DNA from: DASQDN01 sp963833675
GTDB taxonomy: Bacteria > Acidobacteriota > Terriglobia > Bryobacterales > Bryobacteraceae
Assembly (NCBI GenBank): GCA_963833675.1
Contig: CAWHYW010000037.1
Location: forward strand, 62,001-126,000
Direction of reading: 5' to 3'
DNA: 64,000 nt
The translations under genes were made by a program, and so were the position numbers. Of this stretch, positions 8,178-16,780 are shown piece after piece. Position 1 is the stretch's first letter, and each line of letters starts with the position of its first letter. The notes under the pieces were generated by a model. The model did not search any database. It was given only the letters and a program-made list of their open reading frames with translations, and was not told where the DNA came from.

Positions 8178-8937
8178 GTATCGCCTCCTCGACGAAGATT
8201 GATGCGGCGTCCAGTCGCCGGCGGAAGTACGTCAGGTACTCCGATCGTCGCGCATCGGCAGCTACTCCGGCTTCGAGCCAAATGTCAGGGACCTGATCCA
8301 GAATTCCGGTGAGCAGCGGCGTGGTAAGCCGGTCGCGAAGTTCCGCATCAAGGTCTTTGATGCGGCTTGCCCAGGGAAGCAGAACATGATCGCGAATCGC
8401 TGGGAAGGACGATCGCGCCATTTGCTCGGTGTTCTGCCAATTGTGATGGAAATACAGGGCCGCGCCGTGATCGATGAAATGCAGGCTTTTATGCCAGTAC
8501 AACAAGTTTGGGTTCTGTGCTGTGCGATCGACGTTCGTAACGAACGCATCGAACCAAACCGCCGCGGAAGCGAGATCTTCGGCCACCTTGTCGCCGGCCG
8601 CGGGATCGAACATTACCGAACCGGGAAGGTAATCGAGCGCGAGATTCAGTCCGACGCTGGCTTGAAGGAGATCCCGGATCTCCTGGTCGGGCTCATTGCG
8701 GCCTAGGGCGGAGTCGACCTCGACCAATACTAATTCGGGAACCTTGAGACCAAGCGCCCGGCCGATTTCCCCGGCAACCAGCTCGGCGACGAGCGCTAGC
8801 GGACCTTGTCCCGCTCCTCGGAACTTGAGCACGTAAAGTCCAAGATCGTTGGCTTCGACAATCGCCGGCAGGGAGCCGCCTTCGCGCAGAGGTGTCACGT
8901 ACCGCGTTGCGTAGACCGTACGTAGCATCGAACCCAA
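8155..8937 (-). CDS. HipA-like kinase-fold protein
   Basis: 260 residues, shorter than the classical HipA toxin (about 430), lacking its N-terminal subdomain. Kinase-like elements can be seen: a Lys in LYVLKFRGAGQG (about residue 38), an acidic helix VAELVAGEIGRALGL, the catalytic-loop-like NVDRTAQNPN (Asp137) and the metal-binding FIDHGAAL (Asp156, replacing DFG). These resemble HipA-like proteins found with DUF3037 rather than HipBA toxin-antitoxin kinases. There is no HipB-type DNA-binding gene next to it. It is divergent from the amidohydrolase at 8968, with only 30 bases between. Confidence 0.75.
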   Translation of the reverse strand: MGSMLRTVYATRYVTPLREGGSLPAIVEANDLGLYVLKFRGAGQGPLALVAELVAGEIGRALGLKVPELVLVEVDSALGRNEPDQEIRDLLQASVGLNLALDYLPGSVMFDPAAGDKVAEDLASAAVWFDAFVTNVDRTAQNPNLLYWHKSLHFIDHGAALYFHHNWQNTEQMARSSFPAIRDHVLLPWASRIKDLDAELRDRLTTPLLTGILDQVPDIWLEAGVAADARRSEYLTYFRRRLDAASIFVEEAIRARAQLV

Positions 8938-8967
8938 AGTTTACGATAAACTGGCACGCTTACAACT

Positions 8968-9846
8968 ATGACGCGCCGTACTGCTCTCGCTTCCATCTCG
9001 GCCGCTGCGGTCGGAGCGGAGAATTACCGGATCATCGATTCGCACGTGCACGTTTGGAAGCATGATCCGAAGTTTCCATTCGCGAAAGATGCCAAGGTTC
9101 CCGCGGAAGATGCAACGGAAGACATGCTGCTGGCCCTGATGAAGGCGAACGGCGTCGCAAAGACCGTCATCATTCAGGTGATCCATTACAAGTACGACAA
9201 CAGCTATCTAGCCGACGTATTAAAGCGGTACCCCGATACGTTTCCATGGGGTCGCTCGTGTGGACCCGCTCGATCCTGGCGCTCCTGACCATTTATCCAA
9301 GCTCGTCAGGGAGCAACGATTTCGAGGCGTGCGTTTGAGTCCCGCAGGGAAATGCTGCGGGCGATTGGATCAAAGGGACCGCTGATGCCTCCGTTGTGGA
9401 AGCGCTGCGAGGAATTGAAAGTCCCGATGACGATCCTGGCGTCGATTACGCGCATGCCCGACGTGCAGGCGCTTATCGAGAAGTATCCGGACCTGACGCT
9501 CGTGATCGACCATATGGCCGATTGTCCGGTAAGCCAGCCGGAAGAACTCGAGAAGATCATTGCGCTGAAACGGTATCCCAAAGTGTTCGTGAAGATCTCG
9601 CATACCTGGTCGCTTTCGAAACAGCCTTATCCCTGGCTCGATTCACAGGAACATGTTAAGCGACTCCACGCGAGCTTCGGGCCGCAGCGCCTGATGTGGG
9701 GCACGGACTGGCCGATTTCAAAAAAAGACACGGATTACGCGCACACTTTATCCGTGGTTCGGGATGACATGAAGTTCCTGAATGCGGAAGATAAAAGCTG
9801 GATGCTCAGCAAGACGATTGAGAAGGTCTGGCCATTTCCGGCTTAG
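8968..9846 (+). CDS. Amidohydrolase_2 family protein, one frame break
   Basis: A leader with Arg-Arg (MTRRTALASISAAAVGA) precedes the metal motif IIDSHVHVW (Asp24, His26, His28). After a frame change near 9250-9262 the protein continues as FRGVRLSPAGN, then LVIDHMADCP, KVFVKISHTWS and LMWGTDWPIS, the C-terminal Asp motif of the family. Full length is about 292 residues. It is a probable exported metal-dependent hydrolase or lactonase, diverged from the one at 6910. The pair flanks the HipA-like/DUF3037 genes. Confidence 0.8.
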
Positions 9847-9860
9847 TGATAAAAGTCACT
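9845..9860 (+). terminator. Weak hairpin with pyrimidine-rich tail
   Basis: AGTGA, six-base loop, TCACT, beginning inside the amidohydrolase stop codon, followed after about 10 bases by a T/C-rich stretch (9870-9883). The stem is short and AT-rich, so this is only a possible terminator between the amidohydrolase and the reductase operon. Confidence 0.25.
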
Positions 9861-9946
9861 GCAGCGTATTTCTTTCTTTTCCATTCTGATGTTGGAATGT
9901 ATCTGATAAGATCGCGTTGGAAGCAGTTGAGGCGTTCCCGTTTCAT

Positions 9947-11138
9947 ATGCTCGATCGGCGAAATCTAGCTCTCGCGACGATATCGTTTGCGATCTGTTTC
10001 GCCGCTTGGGGATTGATCAGCGCGTTTGCCCCCACGTTCCGAAGCGATCTTCACCTCACAGCGCAAAGCACGGCGTTGCTGGTCGCGGTGCCGGTACTGC
10101 TCGGGTCGCTCGCGCGCATTCCGATGGGGATGCTGACGGATCGATTCGGCGGTCGAATCGTTTTCAGTGTTTTATTCCTGCTGGTCGCGGTGGCGGCCTT
10201 TCTGGTAACTCGAGTTGGGAATTACAACGAACTCGTCGCTATCGGCGTTTTTCCTCGGACTCGCCGGTTCTTCGTTCGCTGTAGGTGTCGGTTTCGTGTC
10301 CGGATGGTTTCCCGCTGAAAAGCAAGGTACCGCGCTCGGTGTGTACGGCCTGGGGAATATGGGCCATTCCGCGGCGGTGTTTCTAGGACCGGTTGTCGCG
10401 GCGTGGGTGGGTCGGGACGCAGTTTTTTATGGTGTATCGGCAGTCGCGGTTCTTTGGGCGATTGTGTTCTTCCTGGCGGCGCGCAACCCTCCTGTCAATC
10501 GTAAGCCGGCCGGGCTGAGCGCGATGGTCGCGGTGATGACGAAGGAACCGCTCGCGTGGGCTCTGTCGGCGTTTTACTTCTTGACCTTCGGCGGCTTCGT
10601 CGCCTTTTCGATCTACCTTCCCACACTCCTGCGCGATCAGTTCGGACTTTCGATTACGGATGCAGGCTTTCGCACGGCTGGATTCGTAGTGCTCGCGACT
10701 CTGCTGCGGCCAGTCGGTGGGATGCTCTGCTGACCAGATCGGTGGCGCGCGCGTCTTGTCCGGTGTATTTCGCGGGCGTGGTCCCGTTCGCGCTGCTGTT
10801 GATGTGGCCGTCGATGATTCCGTTCACGGTGGGCGCGCTCGGCTGCGCGGCGCTGCTCGGGCTGGGCAATGGCGCAGTCTTCAAACTGGTACCGCAGTAT
10901 TTTCCCGGCAGCACGGCAACCGTGACCGGTCTGGTGGGCGCGATCGGCGGACTCGGCGGCTTCTTTCCGCCGTTGCTGCTCGGATTCTTCCGCGATCGTT
11001 TTGGCGTCGCCTGGCCTGGCTTTGGACTGCTGGCGCTTACTTCACTGCTGCCTCTGGATCGTCAATCAGAAGGTTTTTGTTGCCCGGCAACAGACAGCTG
11101 AGCGCGCAGTGGAACGCCCACCGTCGTATCGGCGCTGA
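9947..11138 (+). CDS. NarK/NasA-like MFS nitrate/nitrite transporter (frame-broken)
   Basis: Starting at ATG 9947 (LDRRNLALATISFAICFAAW), it carries about 12 membrane segments. The NarK-type signature is present: the MFS motif GMLTDRFGGR, then GLAGSSFAVGVGFVSGWFP and GLGNMGHSAAVFLGP, and in the second half ALLGLGNGAVFKLVPQYFP and GLVGAIGGLGGFFPPLLLG. These Gly-rich motifs define nitrate/nitrite porters. Frame breaks fall near 10235, 10725 and 11055. After the last one the protein reads LWIVNQKVFVARQQTAERAV and stops at TGA 11136. It probably imports nitrate or exports nitrite for the reductase encoded next. Start, family and operon position agree; the exact end depends on the frame break beside the next gene. 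Confidence 0.85.
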
Positions 11139-12169
11139 GCAGTTTCGCGCCGGCGCCTGGGCAACCATGGCGACCGGCCTGCTGGTCGCGGCGATCGTCG
11201 TCGGTTCGCGAAACCTGCAGAACTTCGACCCGGCGCTCGTGGTCTACACATTCGCCGTCGATCTTCGCTACCTGGGGCATCGTTTATCACTACGCTGTGT
11301 GGCTTAACAAGCCACCGACGCGCCGCTTCTTCGAACGAAGCTTCGAACTGGTGCGGAGCAAGGGCTCCCACGGAGCTTTGGGATTATCGGGAAGACGCTC
11401 GGCACGCATGTGGTCGGGCAGACGTTTATCCTCAAACGGTCCCGCATGCGGTGGTGGATGCATCAATTTTTGTTCTGGGGCTGCGTAATGGCCGTGATGA
11501 TTACATTTCCGCTCGTCTTCGGGTGGATTCATTTCGGCTCGCGCCCGGATGATCAGATGACGTACATCACGTACTTATTCGGGTTTCCGGTCGGCTCGTT
11601 TCCGATTCGCACGATTATGTCCTGGCTGCTCTTTCACGGGCTGGATATTTCGGCCATTTTGGTTTTGTCCGGCATCATCGCTTGCGCTGCTGCGGCGTAT
11701 GCGCGATCGCGGCGCCATGGCGCTTCAAGACTTTACTTCAGACTTCCTGCCGTTGCTGATCCTGTTCGCAATTTCGATCACGGGCCTCGCTCTGACGGCC
11801 TCGACACTTTGGTTACGAGGATCCTTTTATGGTTTCCTCGCGATTCTACACGCCATTACGGTCATCGGCGCGTTGCTTTATCTCCCGTTCGGCAAGTTCT
11901 TTCACATTTTTCAACGGCCCGCGCAGATTGGCATCAAGCTTTATCAGGACGCAGGCGATCGAGGACGATGGCGCGCATTGCGCACGCTGCAAACGGCGAT
12001 TCGCCTCCCGCATGCAGATGGACGACCTGGGCCGAGTTCTGCCGCAGATTAGGATTCGACTACCGAGTCGCAGGGGCCGGCCGGGACTTGGCAGGGGTTG
12101 TGTCCGGAATGTAAACGGGCAACCATTGCAACGGCACAGATGAGGATCAAGAGAGAGATTCATGGCTAG
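11080..12169 (+). CDS. Polytopic haem-b-like membrane protein with rubredoxin-like C-terminus
   Basis: Translating across frame breaks (near 11250, 11390, 11690, 11960 and 12050) gives about six membrane helices. Histidines lie in or at the ends of the later helices (WWMHQFLFWGC, SWLLFHGLDISAI, FLAILHAITVIGALLYLP, GKFFHIFQRP). That pattern fits a NarI/HdrE-like cytochrome b that oxidises quinol. The cytoplasmic tail holds two CxxC knuckles about 40 residues apart (HCARCKRRFASRMQMDDLG and LCPECKRATIATAQM), as in rubredoxin or a zinc ribbon. The start is unresolved: TTG 11077/11080 or ATG 11167, or a read-through fusion to the transporter. The end overlaps the next ATG. Likely the membrane electron-entry subunit of the reductase. 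Confidence 0.65.
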
Positions 12170-14407
12170 GCCGCCGCTTCCTGAGCACGATTTAAACACG
12201 CAGTTCGGACCGCACCCGAACTATGAGCCTCCCGGCGGATGGGACAAAGCGACTGATCGGCCGCCGGACAAGCTAGTCAAGACGCACTGTTCGTTTCTGC
12301 GGCATGCAATGCGGCATTCAATTAAAGGTCGAGCGACAATCAGCTGGTTGGATTCGAGCCTTGGGAAGAGTTTCCCTTCAACCGGGGCATGCTTTGTCCC
12401 AAGGGAGTAAAGCGATATCTTCAGGGCGCCCATCCGGATCGGCTGCTTGCGTAACTTGCGTGCGCACCGATGCCGGTTTCGTTCCCGATCTCTTACGAAG
12501 AAGCCCTCGAACTACACTGCCAACCGCCTTAAGGAGATCCGCGAAAAGTACGGTCCCGACGCGATCGCCATCTATGGCGGCGCTTCGATGATCACCGAGA
12601 AAGCGTACGTACTCGGGAAGTTTGCGCGTCTCGCGGTCGGAACGAAGCACATCGACTACAACGGCCGCCTCTGTATGGTATCGGCCGGCACTGCTTACAA
12701 GCTGACGTTCGGCATCGACAGAGCTACAAATCCCTGGCCCGATCTGACGAAGGCCGACGTCGTTCTGATCGCCGGTTCCAATATGGCGGAATGTTCCCCG
12801 ATCACCACGCATTACATATGGCAGATGCAAGGAGAACGGCGGCCGGCTGATCGTGGTCGATCCAAGGATGACGCCGATCAGCCGCAACGCCGACTCTGTA
12901 TTTGCCTGTGCGGCCGGGCACGGACCTGGCACTGTTTCTCGCGATGCTGCACGTCATCGTTCGAGATGGCCTGGCAGAAAGAGGACTACATCGCTCGCAC
13001 ACACGACCGGCTGGGAGGCCGTTCGCGAATCAATTCGCGAGTGGACACCGCGAGAGGGCCGCGCAGATAACGCGGCGTTCCTCCGGAGAATATCGAAAAG
13101 GCCGCCCACTGGATCGGCGCGACCGATCGCGCCATGGGAATCCACGCGCGCGGCATCGAACATCATTCGAAAGGTGTCGAGAATGCCTCGCCATGGTCAA
13201 CCTCTTTCTCGCGACCGGAAATTTCGGACGCGAAGGCGCAGGCTGCATGATGATCACTGGCCAGGGCAACGGTCAGGGCGGACGCGAGCACGGACAGAAG
13301 TGCGACCAGCTTCCCGGAGCGCGTTCGATCACCGATCCCGAAGCTCGGCGCTATATCGCCGGGGTTTGGGGCATCGACGAGACGGAACTTCCGGGGCCGG
13401 GCTATCCGCGCTGTCGAAATCATGAAGGCGATCCACGCGGGCGAGATCAAAGCGTTGTTCTCGATGTGTTTCAACCCCGTGGTGTCGCTGCCGGATGCGA
13501 ACGTTCACCAAGAAGCGCTGGCCGAAGCTCGAATTCTTCGGCAGTGATCGACTTTTTCATGTCGGAAACAGCGCAATATGCCGACGTCATCTTCGCCGGC
13601 AGCCTGCAGGAAGAAGACGAGGGGATCATCTGCAGCGGCGAAGGCCGCGTACAGAAGATCAATAAAGCGGTGGATCCGCCCGGCGACGCGAAATCCGATG
13701 CGCTGATCATCTGCGATCTGGCGCGAAAACTTGGGCGAGGAGAATACTTCCAGTTCGACTCCACGCGCGAAATCTATCGAGGAATTGCGCGGGGCGTCGC
13801 ACGGCGGAATCGCCGATTATTACGGCATCACTTGGGAACGCATCGAACAGGAACTCGGCGTGTTCTGGCCGTGCCCTTCGCTCGACCATCCCGGTACTCC
13901 GCGCCTGTTTGAAGACGGCCAATTCTTTCATTCCGACGGCAAGGCGCATTTTCAGGTGACCGAATGGCGCGAGAGCGGCGATCCCGTCGGACGCGAATAT
14001 CCCTATCTGCCTGACAACCGGTCGTGTTGTCAGCCAGTACCTGTCCGGCACGCAGACGCGGCGAATCGGCCCGCTGGTGGACCAATATCCGGAGCCGCGC
14101 TGCGAAATTCATCCGCGCCTGGCCGGCGAAATACGGAATCGCCGACGGCGATTGGGTGACGGTGACAACGCGGCGCGGCGAAGTGACGTTGCAGGCGATG
14201 GTCGTCAGGACCATCCGGCCGGATACGGTATTCATTCCGTATCACTGGCCGGGCGCGCGGAGCGCGAACCGGCTGACACACCGCACACTGGATCCGCGCA
14301 GCAAAATTCCCGAGTTCAAGGTGTCCGCATGCCGCATCGAAAAGTCGCAGGCGCCGGCGGATCTCGAGGAGATACGTCGTGAAGAGACAGGGTGGACGCA
14401 GAGATGA
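12162..14407 (+). CDS. NasC-like molybdopterin nitrate reductase catalytic subunit (heavily frame-broken)
   Basis: The span encodes about 745 residues, the usual size for NasC/NarB-type assimilatory nitrate reductases. At the N-terminus THCSFCGMQCGIQLKV and MLCPKGVKRYLQG supply the CxxCxxxC...C site for one [4Fe-4S] cluster. Then follow the molybdopterin folds: LKEIREKYGPDAIAIYGGAS, VVLIAGSNMAECSPIT, LVVDPR-type segments, ITGQGNGQGGREHGQK and a C-terminal MGD-binding domain (GIADGDWVTVTTRRGEV, FIPYHWPGARSANRLT). At least eight frame breaks occur, the densest in the window. It overlaps the preceding gene at ATG 12162. Nitrate is inferred from family and from the NarK-like neighbour; another oxyanion is possible. 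Confidence 0.8.
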
Positions 14408-14439
14408 GGCGCCTGCCACCGCAAGTCAAGGGGATCTAA

Positions 14440-15061
14440 GTGTTCGGCTACGGATTCTATGTCGATCCTTCGCGTTGCATCGGCTGCCGAAGCTGCGTGG
14501 CCGCGTGCGCGCGAATGCGACAGCCATCGCGGCGTCTCGATGATCCACGTGGATTACCTCGATCGGCGAGAACACGATCGCGACCGTGCCCGATGGTGTG
14601 CATGCACTGCGACGAACCGACCTGCGCGTTGGTGTGTCCGGCGGACGCCATCAAGAAGGGAGAAGACGGCGTCGTCCGCAGCGCACTGAAGCCGCGCTGC
14701 ATCGCGTGTTCGAACTGCGTGCTGGCATGTCCGTTCGGGGTTCCGAAGGTGCACATCGAACCCGAGCTGATGATGAAGTGCGACATGTGCTACGACCGCA
14801 CTTCGGTGGGATTACGCCCCATGTGCGCCACAGTATGCCCGAGCCAGGCGCTTAGCTATCATTCCCGTTGACGAGATCGCGCGACAGAGGCGGGCGCGTC
14901 CGGTAAATGACTTTCAGTTCGGCAACGAGCATGTGAGAACGAAGGTGTTTATCATGATGCCGGAAGAACATCCGCTCTTAGACGTGGACGTTGAGGATTA
15001 TATGCGGAAGGAACCCGATGAAGAAAACCGATGGATTGTTGAATCATCCATTGTGGGCTGA
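14440..15061 (+). CDS. Four-cluster ferredoxin-like electron-transfer subunit (DmsB/NarH type)
   Basis: Starts at GTG 14440. Sixteen cysteines form four 4Fe-4S sites: CIGCRSCVAAC, CMHCDEPTCALVCP, CIACSNCVLACP and CDMCYDRTS...MCATVCP. This is the pattern of the small iron-sulfur subunit that passes electrons to molybdoenzymes. Frame breaks fall near 14520-14580 and at about 14862. Correcting the latter adds an acidic tail of about 60 residues (PEEHPLLDVDVEDYMRKEPD) that ends at TGA 15059, 44 bases inside the Rieske gene. It links the membrane subunit or Rieske protein to the NasC-like subunit. Confidence 0.8.
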
Positions 15062-15545
15062 AGAGTTCTCAGTCCACAGCGCCGAGGACAAGTACGTCTT
15101 ACGACGGCAGTTTACGAAGTTTCTCGTCCTCACGAGTTTCGGGATGTTCGTCGGGAACGTTTGGATTTATGTCAAGTCTCTGTTCGCCAAAAGTGAGGAA
15201 GCGTTTCCGGAGTCGCCCATAGCGATTGCTTCCGATCTCACGGCGGGAAGCGTGAAGCTGTTCCAGTATCCGACCGTCAACGATCCTTGTATCCTTGTCA
15301 AGACTCCGGAGCAGAAATTGGTCGCTTACAGTCAGAAGTGCACGCACTTGTCTTGCGCTGTTTACTATTCCGCCAGCCAGAACCGTCTCGAATGTCCATG
15401 CCATGAGGGCTATTTTTCAATCGATTCCGGCCGTGTATTGCAAGGCCCTCCTCCACGGCCCCTGCCTAAAATTCGCTTGGAGCAACGCGGAGATCAGGTA
15501 TTTGCGGTAGGAGTCGAGACCGAAGAGCATGGAGAGGGCGCATGA
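15018..15545 (+). CDS. Rieske [2Fe-2S] protein with N-terminal membrane anchor
   Basis: 175 residues, intact. The cluster ligands are in CTHLSC and CPCHEGYFS (Cys-His and Cys-His pairs), followed by the usual GPPPRPLP turn. A hydrophobic segment FLVLTSFGMFVGNVWIYV near residue 35 can anchor it, preceded by a basic stretch. Rieske proteins accept electrons from quinol or pass them between subunits. Its position in this operon suggests a partner of the molybdoenzyme rather than of a bc1 complex, as no cytochrome b/c1 genes of that type are nearby. It overlaps its neighbours on both sides (44 bases upstream, ATGA downstream). Confidence 0.9.
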   Translation: MKKTDGLLNHPLWAEEFSVHSAEDKYVLRRQFTKFLVLTSFGMFVGNVWIYVKSLFAKSEEAFPESPIAIASDLTAGSVKLFQYPTVNDPCILVKTPEQKLVAYSQKCTHLSCAVYYSASQNRLECPCHEGYFSIDSGRVLQGPPPRPLPKIRLEQRGDQVFAVGVETEEHGEGA

Positions 15546-15814
15546 GACGGATTTCGCGGCCCGATCGCCGGCGCGCGCCTGTGGATGCCGCATTGATCTT
15601 TGTGGTGGTGTTACTCATGGTGCAGATGTGGCTGCTAACTGCCACACTCGAGTCGTATCTGGCCGGACATCGTAGCGTTGCTTTGTCCGGCATGCTGATA
15701 TCGGGCGTTTTGTTTGCCGGCGCCCTTGCGATTTACCGCTTTCTCATGCGCGTGGATCGCGAACCGGACATTAAAGAACAGGCCGGGGGCTTCGGCCCTT
15801 GGAACATCACTTAA
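15542..15814 (+). CDS. Small two-helix membrane protein of the reductase operon
   Basis: 90 residues with a basic start (MRRISRPDRRRAP) and two membrane helices (ALIFVVVLLMVQMWLLTATLE and ALSGMLISGVLFAGALAIYRF). The start overlaps the Rieske stop as ATGA, so it belongs to the same transcript. I do not recognise a named family with certainty. It may be an assembly or stability factor or a small subunit of the membrane complex. The stop overlaps the convergent cytochrome oxidase operon by 4 bases. Confidence 0.65.
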   Translation: MRRISRPDRRRAPVDAALIFVVVLLMVQMWLLTATLESYLAGHRSVALSGMLISGVLFAGALAIYRFLMRVDREPDIKEQAGGFGPWNIT

Positions 15815-16092
15815 CTGGTCCGTGTCATGTAATCCGACACCGTCAGAACGATCAGGATCAAGAGCCAGAAGAAACCCGCTGCAACGTAAACCGTTGTGAT
15901 TCCCGCGGTCTCCTTTACGTGCATAAAAAACAGAATGACCAGTGTGCCTTTTATCACCGCGATCGTCAGCGCGAGATAAACGTTGAATGCGCCGAGATCG
16001 ACGTACGCCATTCCCGTCGTCGTGGCCGTTAGCACCATGAGGGCGGCATAGATAAGGTAGTACGTCTTTCGCGAAATCGAATGTTCGCTCAT
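15811..16092 (-). CDS. ctaF: Cytochrome c oxidase subunit IV
   Basis: About 93 residues from ATG 16092, which overlaps the subunit III stop as ATGA; a longer reading to 16149 is possible but less likely. There are three membrane helices, with the family motif GTLVILFFMHVKETAG in the middle one. Subunit IV (CoxD/CtaF) stabilises the haem-copper oxidase. It is the last gene of the long respiratory operon and meets the reductase operon tail to tail. Confidence 0.9.
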   Translation of the reverse strand: MSEHSISRKTYYLIYAALMVLTATTTGMAYVDLGAFNVYLALTIAVIKGTLVILFFMHVKETAGITTVYVAAGFFWLLILIVLTVSDYMTRTS

Positions 16093-16745
16093 GCATGACC
16101 TCTCAGATGCTGACCAATCAGGTATAACAGCGGAAACAGGAAGATCCAAACGATATCGACGAAGTGCCAGTACAATCCGACGATTTCTACGGGCGTGTAG
16201 TATTCCGCCGAGAATATTCCAGTGGAGTTCTTACGAATCAGCCAAGTCAACAGCCCGACGCCGATTATCATATGCACCGCGTGCATGCCGGTCATTAAGA
16301 AGTAGAAGCAAAATAGCATCTGCATGTGCCCTGCCTCAGGTCCTGTGAGACGGAAATCGAGGCCAGGCACGACATGCTCGACATATTTCTCGTGATACTC
16401 CACTCCCTTGATGAAGAGAAAGACCAGCCCGAGTCCAATCGTTGCCAGCAGGAACATCTTCGTGGAATGCTGCTGACCGAGCCGCGACGATAAGACAGCC
16501 AAAGCCATGGTGAGACTGCTGGTGATCAGCACAACCGTGTTCACCGTGCCTAGCGTCACATCCATGTATTGGCTCGCAATCGCGAATGCGTTCGGGTACA
16601 CCGATCGGTAGATCGTGTACCCCAGAAACATTCCGCCGAAGAACATGATCTCCGTAAGGAGAAACACCCACATGCCGAGTGTGGAAGCGTCCCGCTGCTG
16701 CTCGAGTCCGTCGAATTGATGAGCGAGCACAGTGCTGCTAGACAA
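16089..16745 (-). CDS. ctaE: Cytochrome c oxidase subunit III
   Basis: 218 residues, about five to six helices. It begins with LGMWVFLLTEIMFFGGMFLGY and contains MQMLFCFYFLMTGMHAVHMI and PVEIVGLYWHFVDIVWIFLFPLLY, the strongest conserved blocks of subunit III (His and Glu facing the lipid pool). This length fits the five-helix forms in caa3 oxidases. It has no metal centre and protects proton pumping. The gene lies 35 bases after ctaD. Confidence 0.95.
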   Translation of the reverse strand: MSSSTVLAHQFDGLEQQRDASTLGMWVFLLTEIMFFGGMFLGYTIYRSVYPNAFAIASQYMDVTLGTVNTVVLITSSLTMALAVLSSRLGQQHSTKMFLLATIGLGLVFLFIKGVEYHEKYVEHVVPGLDFRLTGPEAGHMQMLFCFYFLMTGMHAVHMIIGVGLLTWLIRKNSTGIFSAEYYTPVEIVGLYWHFVDIVWIFLFPLLYLIGQHLRGHA

Positions 16746-16780
16746 TGGTCTTCTCCTCGTCGGAGTAATGGTAAGTCTCT

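Noticed and set aside
8155..8937. A classical HipBA toxin-antitoxin locus
   Set aside because: No HipB-type helix-turn-helix gene, and the HipA-like protein is truncated relative to the toxin.
11080..15061. Programmed ribosomal frameshifting in the reductase operon
   Set aside because: Breaks are numerous, in both directions and at ordinary short homopolymers, without slippery heptamers and structures; sequencing error explains them better.
15018..15545. Rieske subunit of a cytochrome bc1 complex
   Set aside because: No cytochrome b or c1 partner genes; the quinol oxidising complex of this organism is alternative complex III and the gene sits inside the reductase operon.
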